Positions 8,649 through 18,252 of a stretch of DNA of 40,881 bases are shown piece after piece (the stretch's first letter is position 1; each line of letters begins with the position of its first letter). The stretch covers positions 1 to 40,881 of the forward strand of contig SYMJ01000010.1 of assembly GCA_005805505.1 (NCBI GenBank), read 5' to 3'. The stretch is from Verrucomicrobiales bacterium. GTDB lineage: Bacteria; Verrucomicrobiota; Verrucomicrobiia; Limisphaerales; UBA9464. Under the pieces are notes generated by a model. It was given only the letters and a program-made list of their open reading frames with translations. It made no database searches and was not told the origin of the DNA. The position numbers were made by a program, and so were the translations under genes.

Positions 8649-8720
8649 CGGGGGGTTCAACGCAACACAACGGTCGCCCACCCGCCGATTCCAGCGGGCT
8701 TCAGTCGGCTTCAGCAAGTC

Positions 8721-10697
8721 TCAACGTGCCGGGAGCAACGGCCGCAGCAGGTCAGAAATTTCCGCAGCCCCGGTATCATTGAGGTGGTCGTCGTCGGTGT
8801 AGAAGAATTTGCGTCCCTCGGCATAGCGGACCGATCCATCTTCCCGGTAGAAACGGGAGGCGCTGTCCACGATTCGGAGGTTCGGAAAGCGCTCCTGCAG
8901 GCGCTGTAAAATCCGCACGCTCTCCCGGCGGTAGGGTTCGCGGGTATCGGGCAGGATGCGGGGCAGCGCCTCGTCAGTCCCGCGCCGCCAATGGACCCAC
9001 CCCCGAATGTTTTCATTTTCGCCGACTCGCAGAACGGGGACTTGGGTCACCAGAATGACGGTCCGCGCCAAGGGACAAACTTCCTCCAGGAAGGTGCTGA
9101 GATCCCGCTCTAGATCCTTGCCAGACCAGGCATCCCATCGATCGATGACTAAGAGCGTTTCTGGCCGCCATTCGCGGAGATACCGGCGTCGGGCTTCATC
9201 GAAGGCGGCCCCGTCCTCGCGCCTCGGGAATAGCGGGCTGTCGACATTTACAAACAAGGCCGGGATGCCATTGCCTGCGCTCAGGAAAGCGACCGGAACC
9301 CGGCGTTCACGGCACAAGTCATCGATTACTTTCGAATACATCAGCGCATGGGAACTGCCGAAAACCACGACCTGGGGGGTGATCGAATTTCCCGAGGTCC
9401 TCAGTCCGCCGGTACGCCACGGTTCAGGAGGCCGGTCGGCCGAAGGAACGGGGATGCGGCAACCCCAGTAGCGGGAGGATTCGCTCCAGTGGGGATCTTG
9501 GGGCGTCGAGCAGTCGTAGAGGCGGCCCGAGAAGGTCATGGGCTCGAAGCGATGGTCGGGATCCACCTCAGAATGCCGATACCACGACAACACGCAGAGA
9601 GCGGTGGTGAGAGCTATTCCACCGGCCAGCCAGGCCAATCGTCTCGGGCGGCTTCGGTTGGAATCCCGCAGGGGCTTTTCTACCCAGCGATACGCTGCAT
9701 AGGCGGCTCCCACGCTCAGAATTCCTCCGGCCACTGCGCCGGCGGTCTCCGGCAGATTGCGGTAGTTGGCCAGGAGTCGGCCTAGCACGATGAGCGGCCA
9801 ATGCCAGAGGTAGAGCGAGTAGGACATCAGGCCCAGTCCGACAAGCGTTGGCCACGACAGCGCCCGGGTCAGGGGATGGGTGGGTTCTTGGAGGCTAACC
9901 AGCACGCAGGCCATGCCGACAGTGGGAATCAAGGCCATGGCGCCTAGCGACGAATCCGCATGGGGCACCGCCACCAGGCTGCCCAGGACAAGGGCTAGCC
10001 CGATCCAACCGGTCGCGCGTGGCAGTCGACGGGCGACGGGTGACGATCGTGCCCAGTGCGCCGCGGCCGCACCTAGCAGGAGTTCCCAGGCGCGGGTGGG
10101 CAGCAAGTAGAAGGTTCCGGACGGATGGTGCCGCGATCCGTGAATCCAGAGGGCCAGGCTCAGAATGGCAGGCACCGCGAGACTGCCGAGGTTCACCCAG
10201 CGTTTGCGGTGCAGCAGAAAGAGCAGGGCAGGAAAGAAGAGATAGAATTGCTCCTCGATGCCCAGGCTCCAGAAGTGGGTCAGCGGAGCGCTTTCAGCGG
10301 CATCGCCCCAGTAACTCCCGAGGTGTTTCCATACGAAGAGATTGGAGAGGTTGGCCAGCGTGAAAAGGCCGTGCAGCCCCGGCTGGATGGCCGAATTGGG
10401 AGGCAGGCAGAGGTTCCAAAGCACCAGCGTGACGCCCAGGGTCAAGGTGGCGTTGGGCAGGAGCCGCAAGGCCCGACGCAGGTAGAACTCACGGAAGGAA
10501 AATCGGCCCGACTCGAGGTCGACTGAGACGATTCCGTGGATGAGGAAACCCGAGAGGACAAAGAAAGCATCCACCCCCAGGAACCCGCCGGGCAGCAACG
10601 GCGGGTGCAGGTGAAAGAGCCACACCCCCAGGACGGCGATGCCCCGTAGGCCGTCGAGGGCCGGATTGTAGCCGGGTTTGTGCGGGGTTTCGGACAT
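8721..10697 (-). CDS. OafA-type acyltransferase-3 membrane protein with C-terminal SGNH domain
   Basis: A 658-residue two-part envelope protein. Residues about 10-370 are a polytopic acyltransferase-3 domain opening with ALDGLRGIAVLGVWLFH, then FFVLSGFLI and FYLRRALRLLP; the conserved FH and R-x10-H-type features of the family are present. Residues about 430-658 form an extracytoplasmic SGNH hydrolase-like domain with GSSHA as the nucleophile-serine block and DDDHLNDTG as the catalytic Asp/His block. Such AT3-SGNH fusions O-acetylate polysaccharides such as LPS O-antigen, exopolysaccharide or peptidoglycan. It is last in a minus-strand run after the ChbG/YdjC deacetylase (39-base gap), which suggests linked glycan modification. 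The acceptor is unknown. Confidence 0.9.
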   Translation of the reverse strand: MSETPHKPGYNPALDGLRGIAVLGVWLFHLHPPLLPGGFLGVDAFFVLSGFLIHGIVSVDLESGRFSFREFYLRRALRLLPNATLTLGVTLVLWNLCLPPNSAIQPGLHGLFTLANLSNLFVWKHLGSYWGDAAESAPLTHFWSLGIEEQFYLFFPALLFLLHRKRWVNLGSLAVPAILSLALWIHGSRHHPSGTFYLLPTRAWELLLGAAAAHWARSSPVARRLPRATGWIGLALVLGSLVAVPHADSSLGAMALIPTVGMACVLVSLQEPTHPLTRALSWPTLVGLGLMSYSLYLWHWPLIVLGRLLANYRNLPETAGAVAGGILSVGAAYAAYRWVEKPLRDSNRSRPRRLAWLAGGIALTTALCVLSWYRHSEVDPDHRFEPMTFSGRLYDCSTPQDPHWSESSRYWGCRIPVPSADRPPEPWRTGGLRTSGNSITPQVVVFGSSHALMYSKVIDDLCRERRVPVAFLSAGNGIPALFVNVDSPLFPRREDGAAFDEARRRYLREWRPETLLVIDRWDAWSGKDLERDLSTFLEEVCPLARTVILVTQVPVLRVGENENIRGWVHWRRGTDEALPRILPDTREPYRRESVRILQRLQERFPNLRIVDSASRFYREDGSVRYAEGRKFFYTDDDHLNDTGAAEISDLLRPLLPAR

Positions 10698-10736
10698 GGG
10701 GCGGAGGTCGCGGGAGGATTGAGAGCGGTGAACGCG

Positions 10737-11675
10737 TCAAGGTCCCTTGCGGTCCCGGCGCTGCAGTTCGCGCAGCGGTCGCCATCCGATCCGGACGATC
10801 TTCTCTCGCTCCACGAGGGCCTTGAGATCGGGATCACGGGTAAAGGCCTCGAATTCCTCGGTGCGGGTCTTCCAACTGCCAGTGATGGCCTTCAATTCAT
10901 CGGTGGCCATGCCGGCATGAATGAAGAGTTCGGTCACACCGGGTTTGAGGTCGGCCAGCTTCCGCATCCAATAGCCTTTGACGTCCTTGGGTTCGTCTTG
11001 GAGGTCCTCATACACGAAGGCATCGGGGAACACGATGCCCTGAGCGGCAAAGGTCGCGCGCTGGGTGGAGCCCCCCATTTTGGCCAGAGTGGCTTGCGAG
11101 GCCATGCGGACGGGCAAGTCGAATTCTACGGCCAGTTTAAGGTATTGCTCGGCGTAGGCGGCATTGAGTTGCAGCGTCCCCATGTGGGAGTCGAGGTGGG
11201 TGACGTCGACTCCACCAGCCAGGGCTTGGCGGACTTGGGCCCGGGCCTCGAGGTAGGCCTCCTGAGGCGTGCCCTTGGCATAGACTTGTTGCACGGCCTG
11301 CCACAGGTAGCCGTCGGGGTCGATGAGGCCCGGAACCTCGGAGCGCGGTGCGACGGGACCCCAGCGATAGATGCGCCATTCCGAGGTCTGGGTCAGGTGC
11401 AGACCGAAGTCCTTTTCCGGGTGTGTTTTGGCGTAACTCACCATCTCGGGGAACCACGGGCAGGGGACCATTAGCGTGGCGCTGGTCATCAGGCCCTTTT
11501 CGAGGCACTCGATGGTGGCCAAGTTGGCCGTGTGGCACATTCCGCAGTCGTCGCCGTTAATAATCAGGAGCTTGGCGTCCGCCGGGTAGCCCAGGCGGAT
11601 ATTTAACGGGGTCTCGGCCCCGGTCAGCCCGCAGGCCAAGCCGAGCATCGCAGCAAATGATGGGATCCAGCGCAT
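10737..11675 (-). CDS. Secreted ChbG/YdjC-family carbohydrate deacetylase
   Basis: A 312-residue protein with an N-terminal signal peptide (MRWIPSFAAMLGLACGLTGA) and a ChbG/YdjC-like (beta/alpha) barrel. Metal-binding elements are LIINGDDCGMCHTAN (Asp pair), FGLHLTQTSEW, and THLDSHMGTLQLN (His). The family removes acetyl groups from N-acetylated oligosaccharides such as chitooligosaccharides; cytoplasmic ChbG lacks a signal peptide, so this version appears to act outside the cytoplasm. It precedes the acyltransferase-SGNH gene. Substrate unknown. Confidence 0.85.
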   Translation of the reverse strand: MRWIPSFAAMLGLACGLTGAETPLNIRLGYPADAKLLIINGDDCGMCHTANLATIECLEKGLMTSATLMVPCPWFPEMVSYAKTHPEKDFGLHLTQTSEWRIYRWGPVAPRSEVPGLIDPDGYLWQAVQQVYAKGTPQEAYLEARAQVRQALAGGVDVTHLDSHMGTLQLNAAYAEQYLKLAVEFDLPVRMASQATLAKMGGSTQRATFAAQGIVFPDAFVYEDLQDEPKDVKGYWMRKLADLKPGVTELFIHAGMATDELKAITGSWKTRTEEFEAFTRDPDLKALVEREKIVRIGWRPLRELQRRDRKGP

Positions 11676-11840
11676 GAACGCAAGGTCGTACCCGGGTGGG
11701 CCTGCTTAGGACAGTGCTTTCGCCGTTGGGGTTGGATCTTGGATCCTTGCGTTCTCGCTCGTGCCGACCGGCAACCGGCCCCGATTCCTGCTGGGGCCGC
11801 GGAGCCGCAACTGTTCCCGCCGAGTTTCAGAGTTTCAGCC

Positions 11841-13274
11841 TCAGCCCTTCAACCGGGCCGCATCCGGATGGGTTTTATAGAAGTCGTCGAGGGGGAAGCA
11901 CCCGCTGACCAGACCGTTGCGGGGGGCGGTGGTGCATTCGCTGAAGGTGCGGCAAACTTGGCGGCGTTGCAGGGGGCGTCCGGCCTGGATGTCCGCGGGC
12001 AGATCCGGGTAGCTTAACACCATCCGGCCTAATCCGACGACATCCACATGACCGGCGGCGATTTGCGCTGAGGCGACGGCCGGGAGCCATTCCTGAAGGT
12101 ACGTGTAGGCCGAACCCACCAGGACCAGATTTGGGAACGCAGCCTTGGCCTGGGCGACGGCTTCAATTTGGCGCGCCACGCCCACCAGCGGATCTTCCGG
12201 AGGCAAGTAGCCGTCGCTGGGAGGAGTCATGGCCGGGCGCTGGAGGTGCGGGTTGTAGTAGGGGCTGGCGGCAGTGAGGCAAACCAGCCGGATGCCCAGC
12301 GATTCCAGCAACGCCAAGAAGGCGAACGGCTCCGAGAGATCCATTTCGAGGGCATTGTCCGTATTGGCCCCGAACGCGTAAGGATAGGGGCCGGACCACG
12401 GTGTGGGAGTACCGATGCCGTCGGGTCCCTTCTGGAAAGGAAAACTGTCGAAGAGGCTCAGGCGGACCCCAATGGCCAGGCCGGGGGCGTCGCGGCGGAT
12501 GCCGTTCACGATGTCGGTCAGGAAGCGGGTCCGGTTCGCGAAGGAGCCCCCGTAGCGGCCGGGCCGGGTGACCGCAGAGAGGAACTCGTGGCCCAGATAA
12601 CCGTGGCAGTGCTTGATGTCCACGAAGTCGAAGCCCGCCCGCTGGGCCCGGACGGCCGCGGCGACCATGTCGGCGACAAGGTCGTCTACCTCGGTGTCGC
12701 TCAAGACGGATCGGTCGTCGGTGATGCCGAATCGGGCATCGAGCAGGGGGTGGCGGTAGGCGATCCGCGGTTCGAGACGGACCTTGTCGTAGGGTCGGGC
12801 GAAGCGGCCTGAGTGTGTGAGTTGAAGGCCCACCAGCAGGTCGCCGTCTTGGCCATGCCGTTCCAGATGTGCAGCCACCAGTTCGCCTCGCAGCGCCGCC
12901 AGATCGGGCACGTTGGCCTCAGAAAGAACCAGTTGATGCGGGTTGGCTCTTCCGTCCGGGCGCACGGCCACGGCCTCGCCGCCCCAGATGAGTTTGGCCC
13001 CGCTTTGTCCAAAACGCCGCCAGCGCCGTCGGACCAAGTCGGTCGGTTTTCCGTCCGGGGTGCCATCCCAACCTTCCATAGGCAGGATGGCCCAACGGTT
13101 GCCGATGGGTTTCGGCACACCAATGCCTGCCGGGATCACGCGTCCCAGCACCGCGGGTTGGGCTGTGTCGTCGACGGGCAGGGGGTGTCCAAGTCCTGCG
13201 AACCGCTGGCGCAGATCCTCGGCGCTCTTGAGGATCGCTAGTTTTGGGAATCGGAACGGAGTTGTGGCGGACAT
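11841..13274 (-). CDS. Old Yellow Enzyme family FMN oxidoreductase
   Basis: A 477-residue TIM-barrel flavoprotein. Family motifs in order are [25 protein letters not shown] (active-site H-x-H-G-Y-L), [15 protein letters not shown], and near the C-terminus [16 protein letters not shown] for FMN phosphate binding. It is longer than classic OYEs (about 350-400 residues). The C-terminal segment [19 protein letters not shown] aligns with the iron-sulfur motif of trimethylamine dehydrogenase and dienoyl-CoA reductase, but the second of four cysteines is Phe, and the NAD(P)H-binding domains of those enzymes are absent. It starts 19 bases after the pgpA stop and is probably in the same operon. Likely reduces activated C=C bonds; physiological substrate unknown. 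Confidence 0.87.
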   Translation of the reverse strand: MSATTPFRFPKLAILKSAEDLRQRFAGLGHPLPVDDTAQPAVLGRVIPAGIGVPKPIGNRWAILPMEGWDGTPDGKPTDLVRRRWRRFGQSGAKLIWGGEAVAVRPDGRANPHQLVLSEANVPDLAALRGELVAAHLERHGQDGDLLVGLQLTHSGRFARPYDKVRLEPRIAYRHPLLDARFGITDDRSVLSDTEVDDLVADMVAAAVRAQRAGFDFVDIKHCHGYLGHEFLSAVTRPGRYGGSFANRTRFLTDIVNGIRRDAPGLAIGVRLSLFDSFPFQKGPDGIGTPTPWSGPYPYAFGANTDNALEMDLSEPFAFLALLESLGIRLVCLTAASPYYNPHLQRPAMTPPSDGYLPPEDPLVGVARQIEAVAQAKAAFPNLVLVGSAYTYLQEWLPAVASAQIAAGHVDVVGLGRMVLSYPDLPADIQAGRPLQRRQVCRTFSECTTAPRNGLVSGCFPLDDFYKTHPDAARLKG

Positions 13275-13293
13275 GGAAGTTTGGTCAGGGTGT

Positions 13294-13803
13294 TCAGTGC
13301 ATCAGGGCAGCGCCAGCGAGCAGGAGCAGGCCGGTGATCAATCCGGCAGCCACGTCGTCCATCACAATGCCCCAGCCACGTGGGAGGTGCTGGAGGGCGC
13401 CGATGGGACCCGGCTTGCCGATGTCGAGGACCCGGAACAGCGCGAACGCCGCCAACCACCAGAGGCTGTGGGTCGGCAGCACGGTCAGATCTCTGCTAGA
13501 AACCACCCCCAATAAGCCGCCCGCCTGCAAGGGCAACAGGGTGAGTGGAATAGCGACAATTTCGTCGAGGACGACCGATCCTGGGTCGGTTTTGCCCAGC
13601 AAGGCCTCGGCCCGCGAGCAGACCGGAATAGCGAGGAAGATAGCCGTGAGGGTCACGGCGACCGCCATCCAGAGAGGCAGCGAGAGCACTGGGACGGTGA
13701 GAATGCAGCCCACGAGGCTGCCCCAGGTTCCAGGTCCTGGGCGTAGTCGCCCCGAACCGAACCCTTCGGCCAGCCAGAGGATGCCACGGTCGAAGAGGCG
13801 CAT
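13294..13803 (-). CDS. pgpA: Phosphatidylglycerophosphatase A
   Basis: A 169-residue inner-membrane enzyme of the PgpA family, which dephosphorylates phosphatidylglycerophosphate to phosphatidylglycerol. Visible signatures are [17 protein letters not shown] at the N-terminus, the acidic DEIVAIP segment near the middle, and [15 protein letters not shown] near the C-terminus, with hydrophobic helices between them. Length is typical. It heads a minus-strand run leading into the OYE-family gene. Confidence 0.9.
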   Translation of the reverse strand: MRLFDRGILWLAEGFGSGRLRPGPGTWGSLVGCILTVPVLSLPLWMAVAVTLTAIFLAIPVCSRAEALLGKTDPGSVVLDEIVAIPLTLLPLQAGGLLGVVSSRDLTVLPTHSLWWLAAFALFRVLDIGKPGPIGALQHLPRGWGIVMDDVAAGLITGLLLLAGAALMH

Positions 13804-13902
13804 GTCTTAGGGACGGTATTCCTCGGGGTTGGGCCCTGTCTCGGGCAAATATCGAATCGTCGGGCCGTGGACTCTTGTGGGGACGATGGAAAGGGACTGT
13901 GG

Positions 13903-13935
13903 GAAAAGAAAAAGCGGGCGCCTTGCGACGCCCGC
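13903..13935 (-). terminator. Minus-strand Rho-independent terminator with no obvious upstream gene
   Basis: GCGGGCG (13914-13920) pairs with CGCCCGC (13929-13935) over an 8-base loop. Read on the minus strand the hairpin is followed by TTTTTCTTTT, a good termination tract. Nothing comparable follows it on the plus strand. Because the gene to the right starts on the plus strand at about 14205, this implies a short minus-strand transcript beginning between about 13960 and 14200. Confidence 0.7.
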
Positions 13936-13953
13936 CTAACCCAAACAACCAAA

Positions 13954-14124
13954 CTAATCCTCCTCTACCAGTCCGCCTTTTGAGCGTTCCAGAATGAGGG
14001 CCTCCTTCGCGCTGTTGCGGCGGTCGGAAGGTCCTCGGGAGAACCAACGCGAACGATCATGCCATGGGTTAGGCCGTCGGCCAGAGGATTTTTCGTACCC
14101 CTCCCTCTCGTCGGAAAGAGACAA
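13954..14124 (-). CDS. Possible small basic/charged hypothetical protein (about 56 residues)
   Basis: An open frame without an ATG reads, in its C-terminal part, GYEKSSGRRPNPWHDRSRW and then FSRGPSDRRNSAKEALILER, ending KGGLVEED. It stops 19 bases before the minus-strand terminator, exactly where a gene would be expected. A TTG at 14124 is the only usual initiation codon I see near a plausible length, and no Shine-Dalgarno supports it. A competing frame beginning ATG at about 14140 behind AGGA ends QKADW; one of the two may be the real product, or the transcript may be noncoding. No family recognised. Confidence 0.35.
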   Translation of the reverse strand: MSLSDEREGYEKSSGRRPNPWHDRSRWFSRGPSDRRNSAKEALILERSKGGLVEED

Positions 14125-14204
14125 TTGGCTAGTTCTGGTGACATTCCTGTTTCTCTCCGGGCTTCGGGCTTTCGTTGTTCGGGATGAACGGCTTTGATTG
14201 GGGC

Positions 14205-17150
14205 ATGACCTCGCGGTTCCTACTTCTGATGGTATTCTGGGTCTCGTTCGTCCATGCCGAATCCGCGCCGCAGTGGATTTGGGGGCCGGCCGGGGCGGAG
14301 AACGAAGTTCGCTTTTTCCGCAAGACCTTCACCGTACCGCCCGGTGCCATGGGTGGTGATGTCGTTTTGGCGGCCGACGACGAAGCCGAAGTGTCCGTCA
14401 ATCGCCAGCGACTGGGATCCAATAATTCCTGGAAAAAGCCGACGCGACTTAAGATCCGATCGGTGTCCCGGGGAGAGAATGTTCTCGAAATTCGGGCGCG
14501 AAACCTCTCCGGAGGGGCTGGCGTCTTGGCCCGGATCGAGTTCTTGATGCGGGACGCTCCTCGCGTGGACTTCGTGACGGATGGTTCTTGGCAGACATCC
14601 TCGGACGGTGTGTCCGGTTGGACTCCGGTCCAGCTGCTGGGGGTGGTGGGAACTCCGCCCTGGGGCCCCATTTCGTTGGAGCCCGTGGCTACGCCGGTGG
14701 ACGGCATTTCAGTGAAGGAAGGCTTTCGACTGGAACTGGTTCATAGTGCGCGGCCGGGCGAGGGATCTTGGATCTCCATGACGCGGGACGATCAGGGGCG
14801 CTTAATCATCAGTCCTCAGGGGCCTGAGTCTTTGCTCCGCCTGACGATCGAGCAGGGCAAGTTGGCCAAGATGGAACGACTGGAGACCCAGGTGGGTGGG
14901 GCCATGGGCCTGCTGCATGCCTTTGGGGCCCTGTATATGAATGGTCGAGGCCCGGACGGGTATCACTTGTACCGGATTCGAGATGCCGATGGTGATGGCC
15001 GCTACGAGTCCACTCAGCTGCTCCGGCGCTGGACAGGCAGTGGCGGTGAGCACGGACCTCACGCGCTCGTGAAGGGGCCCGACGATCGGATCTATGCCGT
15101 GGCCGGCAACTTCACTGACCTGCCGAGCGATTTGGCGCCTCACTCTCCGGTGGCCCATTATGCCGAGGATCTGGCATTGCCCCGACTGGAGGATGTCAAC
15201 GGATTCGGAGCCGGGCGCAAGGCTCCTGGCGGCTTTGTGCTGAGCCTGGATCGGGACGGCCAGGATGCGCGGTTGTTCTCGGCCGGCCAGCGCAACGCCT
15301 ATGGCATCGCCTTCAACGCCGATGGTGAACTCTTCAGCTTCGATTCGGACATGGAACGTGACTGGGGAACCCCCTGGTATCGGCCCTCGCGAATTCAACA
15401 CCTCGTCAGTGGTTCCGACCACGGTTACCGCGAAGGTTCCGGAAAGTGGCCCGACTATTATGCCGACTCGATGCCCCCAGTGGTGGATGTGGGCATCGGA
15501 TCGCCGACGAGCATCCGATTCGGGACAGGCACGGCCTTTCCTGCCCGCTACCAGAAAGCGCTCTTCGGCCTAGACTGGGTTTTTGGGCGACTCATTGCTG
15601 TGCATCTCCAAGAACAGGGAGCCGGGTACACCGGTCGGGTGGAGACGCTTTTTAGGGGAGGCGCGATGAACCTCACCGATCTGGAGGTGGGACCGGATGG
15701 AGCCCTGTACTGCATCACTGGCGGCCGTGGAGGCCAGTCGGGACTGTACCGACTCACCTTTGTTGGTAACTCGGCCTCCGAGCCTTCGGCCGCAGTGGTG
15801 GCGGGTGCCAAAGAAGCCCGGGCGCAGCGACGGCAATTAGAAGCCGTCCATGGACAAGTGAATGCGGGTTGGCTGGCCTCGGGTTGGTCGCAGTTGGGAT
15901 CGGCTGATCCGATGCTGCGCCAGGCCGCCCGGATTGCGCTGGAATCGCAACCAGTGGCCACCTGGGTCGAGAAGGCTTTGGCCGAGGAGAATCCCAAGAT
16001 CGGTTTGAGCGCCCTGTTAGCCCTGGCGCGATGCGGCGATGGAACGCAGCAAGTGGCGCTGCTCAAAGCCCTGGGCCGGTGGCCCCTCGACGCGTTAGAC
16101 GAAGAGGGGTTTCTGACCCAGCTCCGGGTGATTGAGGTGGCGTTCGCCCGCCATGGAATTCCGGAAGCCCTCAAGCCAATGGTCATTGAAAAACTGGGTC
16201 GCCAGTTCCCAGCCTCAACTTGGCCTCGTAACCGCGAGTTGTCGCAGTTGCTCGTTGCACTGGGCGATGGAGAGGTTGTGCCCAAGATTCTTCAACTGCG
16301 GGATGTCTCGAGGACGTGGCAGGAACGGATGCACTACACGGCCGCCTTGCACGGGATGACCCAAGGGTGGACTCCGGCTTTGCGTCAGCGCTACTTCGCT
16401 GGGTTTCGGCAAATCCCCTCGGGGTGGGGCCACATTCCGGCCGCCTACGAACAATGGTTTCTGGATGTGGACCAGAAGCCCAACCCCGGGGCTGGATTTG
16501 ATCCGTTGATCCAACGCCTCGAGCAGAAGGCCTTCGCGTTAATTCCCGACGCGGAAAAAGGCCCGATTGCTGAGCTGATGAAGTCCCCGCCATCCGCCGT
16601 CCCCGCCCCCACGGTTCCCGCAGCGACACCCAGCCGCCCCAACGGGAATCGAGCATGGAAGTTTGACGACTTGGCCGATGTCTTGAGCACGCCCCTGTCG
16701 GGCCGAAATTATGCGCGAGGTCAGCAAGTTTATCAGCTCTCCCAATGCGGGGTCTGCCACCGCTTTCAGGGGGCAGGAGGCGCAACGGGACCTGAGCTGA
16801 CCGGGGTGTCTAGCCGTTATTCCCGGGCGGACCTGTGGCGTTCCATTGTCGATCCCAACGCGGTCATCTCCGAGCAGTATCAGTCCATGGTCCTGACTCT
16901 GAAAGACGGGAAGGAGATCACGGGTCGGGTGTTGGAAGATTCTCCGACCCAGATCGTTGTTGGGGTTGATGCCCTGACCGATCGAAAGGTGACCGTGCAA
17001 CCCAGTGAGGTGCGTCACCGCGTCGTCTCCAAGGTGTCGTCCATGCCGGAAGGATTGCTCTCGGCTTGGGGGCGGGAAGACATCCTCGACTTGTTGGGCT
17101 ACTTGGAGTCAAACGGGCAGGAAGAGTCTCCGATCTTCAAGCGGCGTTGA
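14205..17150 (+). CDS. Secreted PVC-type propeller/HEAT protein with C-terminal CxxCH cytochrome domain
   Basis: A protein of 981 residues from the ATG at 14205 (MTSRFLLLMVFWVSFVHAES), chosen because it starts a good signal peptide; an ATG at 14175 lies 10 codons upstream. Domains in order: a beta-sandwich/galactose-binding-like module (about 22-150, opening PQWIWGPAGAENEVRFFRKTF), a soluble-dehydrogenase-like six-bladed propeller (about 170-545), helical HEAT-like repeats (about 560-780), a Pro/Ala linker (about 795-815), and a class I cytochrome domain with C848-G-V-C-H852. The last domain continues with the family pattern IVDPNAVISEQYQ and DGKEITGRVLED. Such proteins are abundant in Planctomycetes and Verrucomicrobia and are presumed periplasmic electron-transfer or sugar-oxidation enzymes; no substrate is established. 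Its 3' end overlaps the convergent DUF456 gene by 14 bases. Confidence 0.88.
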   Translation: MTSRFLLLMVFWVSFVHAESAPQWIWGPAGAENEVRFFRKTFTVPPGAMGGDVVLAADDEAEVSVNRQRLGSNNSWKKPTRLKIRSVSRGENVLEIRARNLSGGAGVLARIEFLMRDAPRVDFVTDGSWQTSSDGVSGWTPVQLLGVVGTPPWGPISLEPVATPVDGISVKEGFRLELVHSARPGEGSWISMTRDDQGRLIISPQGPESLLRLTIEQGKLAKMERLETQVGGAMGLLHAFGALYMNGRGPDGYHLYRIRDADGDGRYESTQLLRRWTGSGGEHGPHALVKGPDDRIYAVAGNFTDLPSDLAPHSPVAHYAEDLALPRLEDVNGFGAGRKAPGGFVLSLDRDGQDARLFSAGQRNAYGIAFNADGELFSFDSDMERDWGTPWYRPSRIQHLVSGSDHGYREGSGKWPDYYADSMPPVVDVGIGSPTSIRFGTGTAFPARYQKALFGLDWVFGRLIAVHLQEQGAGYTGRVETLFRGGAMNLTDLEVGPDGALYCITGGRGGQSGLYRLTFVGNSASEPSAAVVAGAKEARAQRRQLEAVHGQVNAGWLASGWSQLGSADPMLRQAARIALESQPVATWVEKALAEENPKIGLSALLALARCGDGTQQVALLKALGRWPLDALDEEGFLTQLRVIEVAFARHGIPEALKPMVIEKLGRQFPASTWPRNRELSQLLVALGDGEVVPKILQLRDVSRTWQERMHYTAALHGMTQGWTPALRQRYFAGFRQIPSGWGHIPAAYEQWFLDVDQKPNPGAGFDPLIQRLEQKAFALIPDAEKGPIAELMKSPPSAVPAPTVPAATPSRPNGNRAWKFDDLADVLSTPLSGRNYARGQQVYQLSQCGVCHRFQGAGGATGPELTGVSSRYSRADLWRSIVDPNAVISEQYQSMVLTLKDGKEITGRVLEDSPTQIVVGVDALTDRKVTVQPSEVRHRVVSKVSSMPEGLLSAWGREDILDLLGYLESNGQEESPIFKRR

Positions 17151-17643
17151 GCGCTTTCCACAGCACATGGACAACCCAGAGGAGGATCATGCCGCTGGCG
17201 CTGGCCACCTTGACAGCGGTCCCGGCGATGAGGCCGAGTGCCGCCCCGACGCCCGCGCTACCCGCCTCGCTCCAGGGGCGTCCTCCGATCCATTCGCCGA
17301 GAATGGCGCCCAGTAACGGGCCTACGATCCATCCCAACGGAGGCCACCACAACCCCAACAAACCGCCGATGGCTGCTCCCACCATACCGCGCCAGGTGGC
17401 TCCGAGTCGTTGGGCACCATAGCTGGCCGCCGCGAAGTCTAAGAGGGCCGAGAACACTGCGACGACGATGAGCGTGAGCAGAACCCATGTGGCTGCCCCG
17501 TGATCCCCGAGGATCCATCGGTGCCCCAGCGCTGCGAGGGCAATCAACGGAGTGCCGGGGAGTCCGGGCAGGAGCGCGCCCGCCAAGCCGACGAGCATGA
17601 TGAGGAGGGTTAGGGCGAAGGTGGTGATTTCGGAGGGGCTCAC
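17137..17643 (-). CDS. DUF456 family small membrane protein
   Basis: A 168-residue hydrophobic protein with about five to six membrane segments and Gly/Ala-rich helices. LVGLAGALLPGLPGTPLIALAALGHRW at the N-terminus and the internal repeat-like GAAIGGLLGLWWPPLGWIVGPLLGA/LGEWIGG match the DUF456 family. The function of DUF456 is not known. Its end overlaps the end of the upstream convergent cytochrome gene by 14 bases. Confidence 0.85.
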   Translation of the reverse strand: MSPSEITTFALTLLIMLVGLAGALLPGLPGTPLIALAALGHRWILGDHGAATWVLLTLIVVAVFSALLDFAAASYGAQRLGATWRGMVGAAIGGLLGLWWPPLGWIVGPLLGAILGEWIGGRPWSEAGSAGVGAALGLIAGTAVKVASASGMILLWVVHVLWKALNAA

Positions 17644-18252
17644 GGTCGTAGTTGGGATGAACGGAACGCAGCGTGTGGGATCTGGAGATGGGGATGGCAG
17701 TTTTTTTGTTAGCCAGAGCCTCGATGCAGATGTCTTTGACTAGGATCTGTGTTTGGGCCTTGGGTTCAGCGGCCCGCGCAGCGACCCGGCAGCGGTGGCA
17801 TTGCAGAGTCTCACGCTCACTTTCTTCTGCAAGGTTCGGAAAAAGCCTGAAAACAGAACTGCCTCTCAGCACCCATCTAAACGAATCCCATCGGATCGAA
17901 AAGTGTGTCCGTCGAGGTTGGATGTCTTTGGCTGTCGCCGAAGACGTCGGACAAGTTCTCAGAGTCTCCGACCCTCCCGCTGCCAGTTCCAGCCCTCGCC
18001 CGGATGATTGAGATTGTTGTTTTTAGCCAGTTGGTAGTTGACGCAGCGAAAATCCCTGTTACGGTGATGGTGTTCTTTCGCAGCAGAGTTTTAAAAGCGC
18101 AGTAATTTGGCTTCCTTGATTTTTCACCGGAGCGAATTAACTTAACTTTTAATCGTAGGGCTGAAGTTTTGGTGCCTGACGTTTATAGGTTTCCACAGAG
18201 TGTTTTCAGGGAGTGATTTTAAATTGTTCAAGTTTTGTTGGGTGTGTCGTTC
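17644..18252. other. Intergenic region without a supported gene
   Basis: I see no convincing coding frame here. Open frames of 60-110 codons exist on both strands but lack codon bias or family resemblance. Base composition drops sharply in GC from about 18000 onward, continuing into the possible structured RNA. It presumably contains the promoter of the DUF456 gene and of whatever transcript the plus-strand terminators at 18446-18524 serve. Confidence 0.5.

Noticed and set aside
8204-8782. 192-codon plus-strand frame
   Set aside because: Overlaps the lipid kinase in another frame; low-complexity Gly/Arg composition and no motifs.
11776-11799. Inverted repeat CGGCCCC/GGGGCCG between the OYE and ChbG/YdjC genes as a terminator
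   Set aside because: Strong stem but no T-run on either side; may be chance in GC-rich DNA or a processing hairpin.
17258-17872. 204-codon minus-strand frame with C-x2-C near its start
   Set aside because: It runs through the DUF456 gene in another frame and has no family match; the CHRC segment alone is not enough to support a gene.
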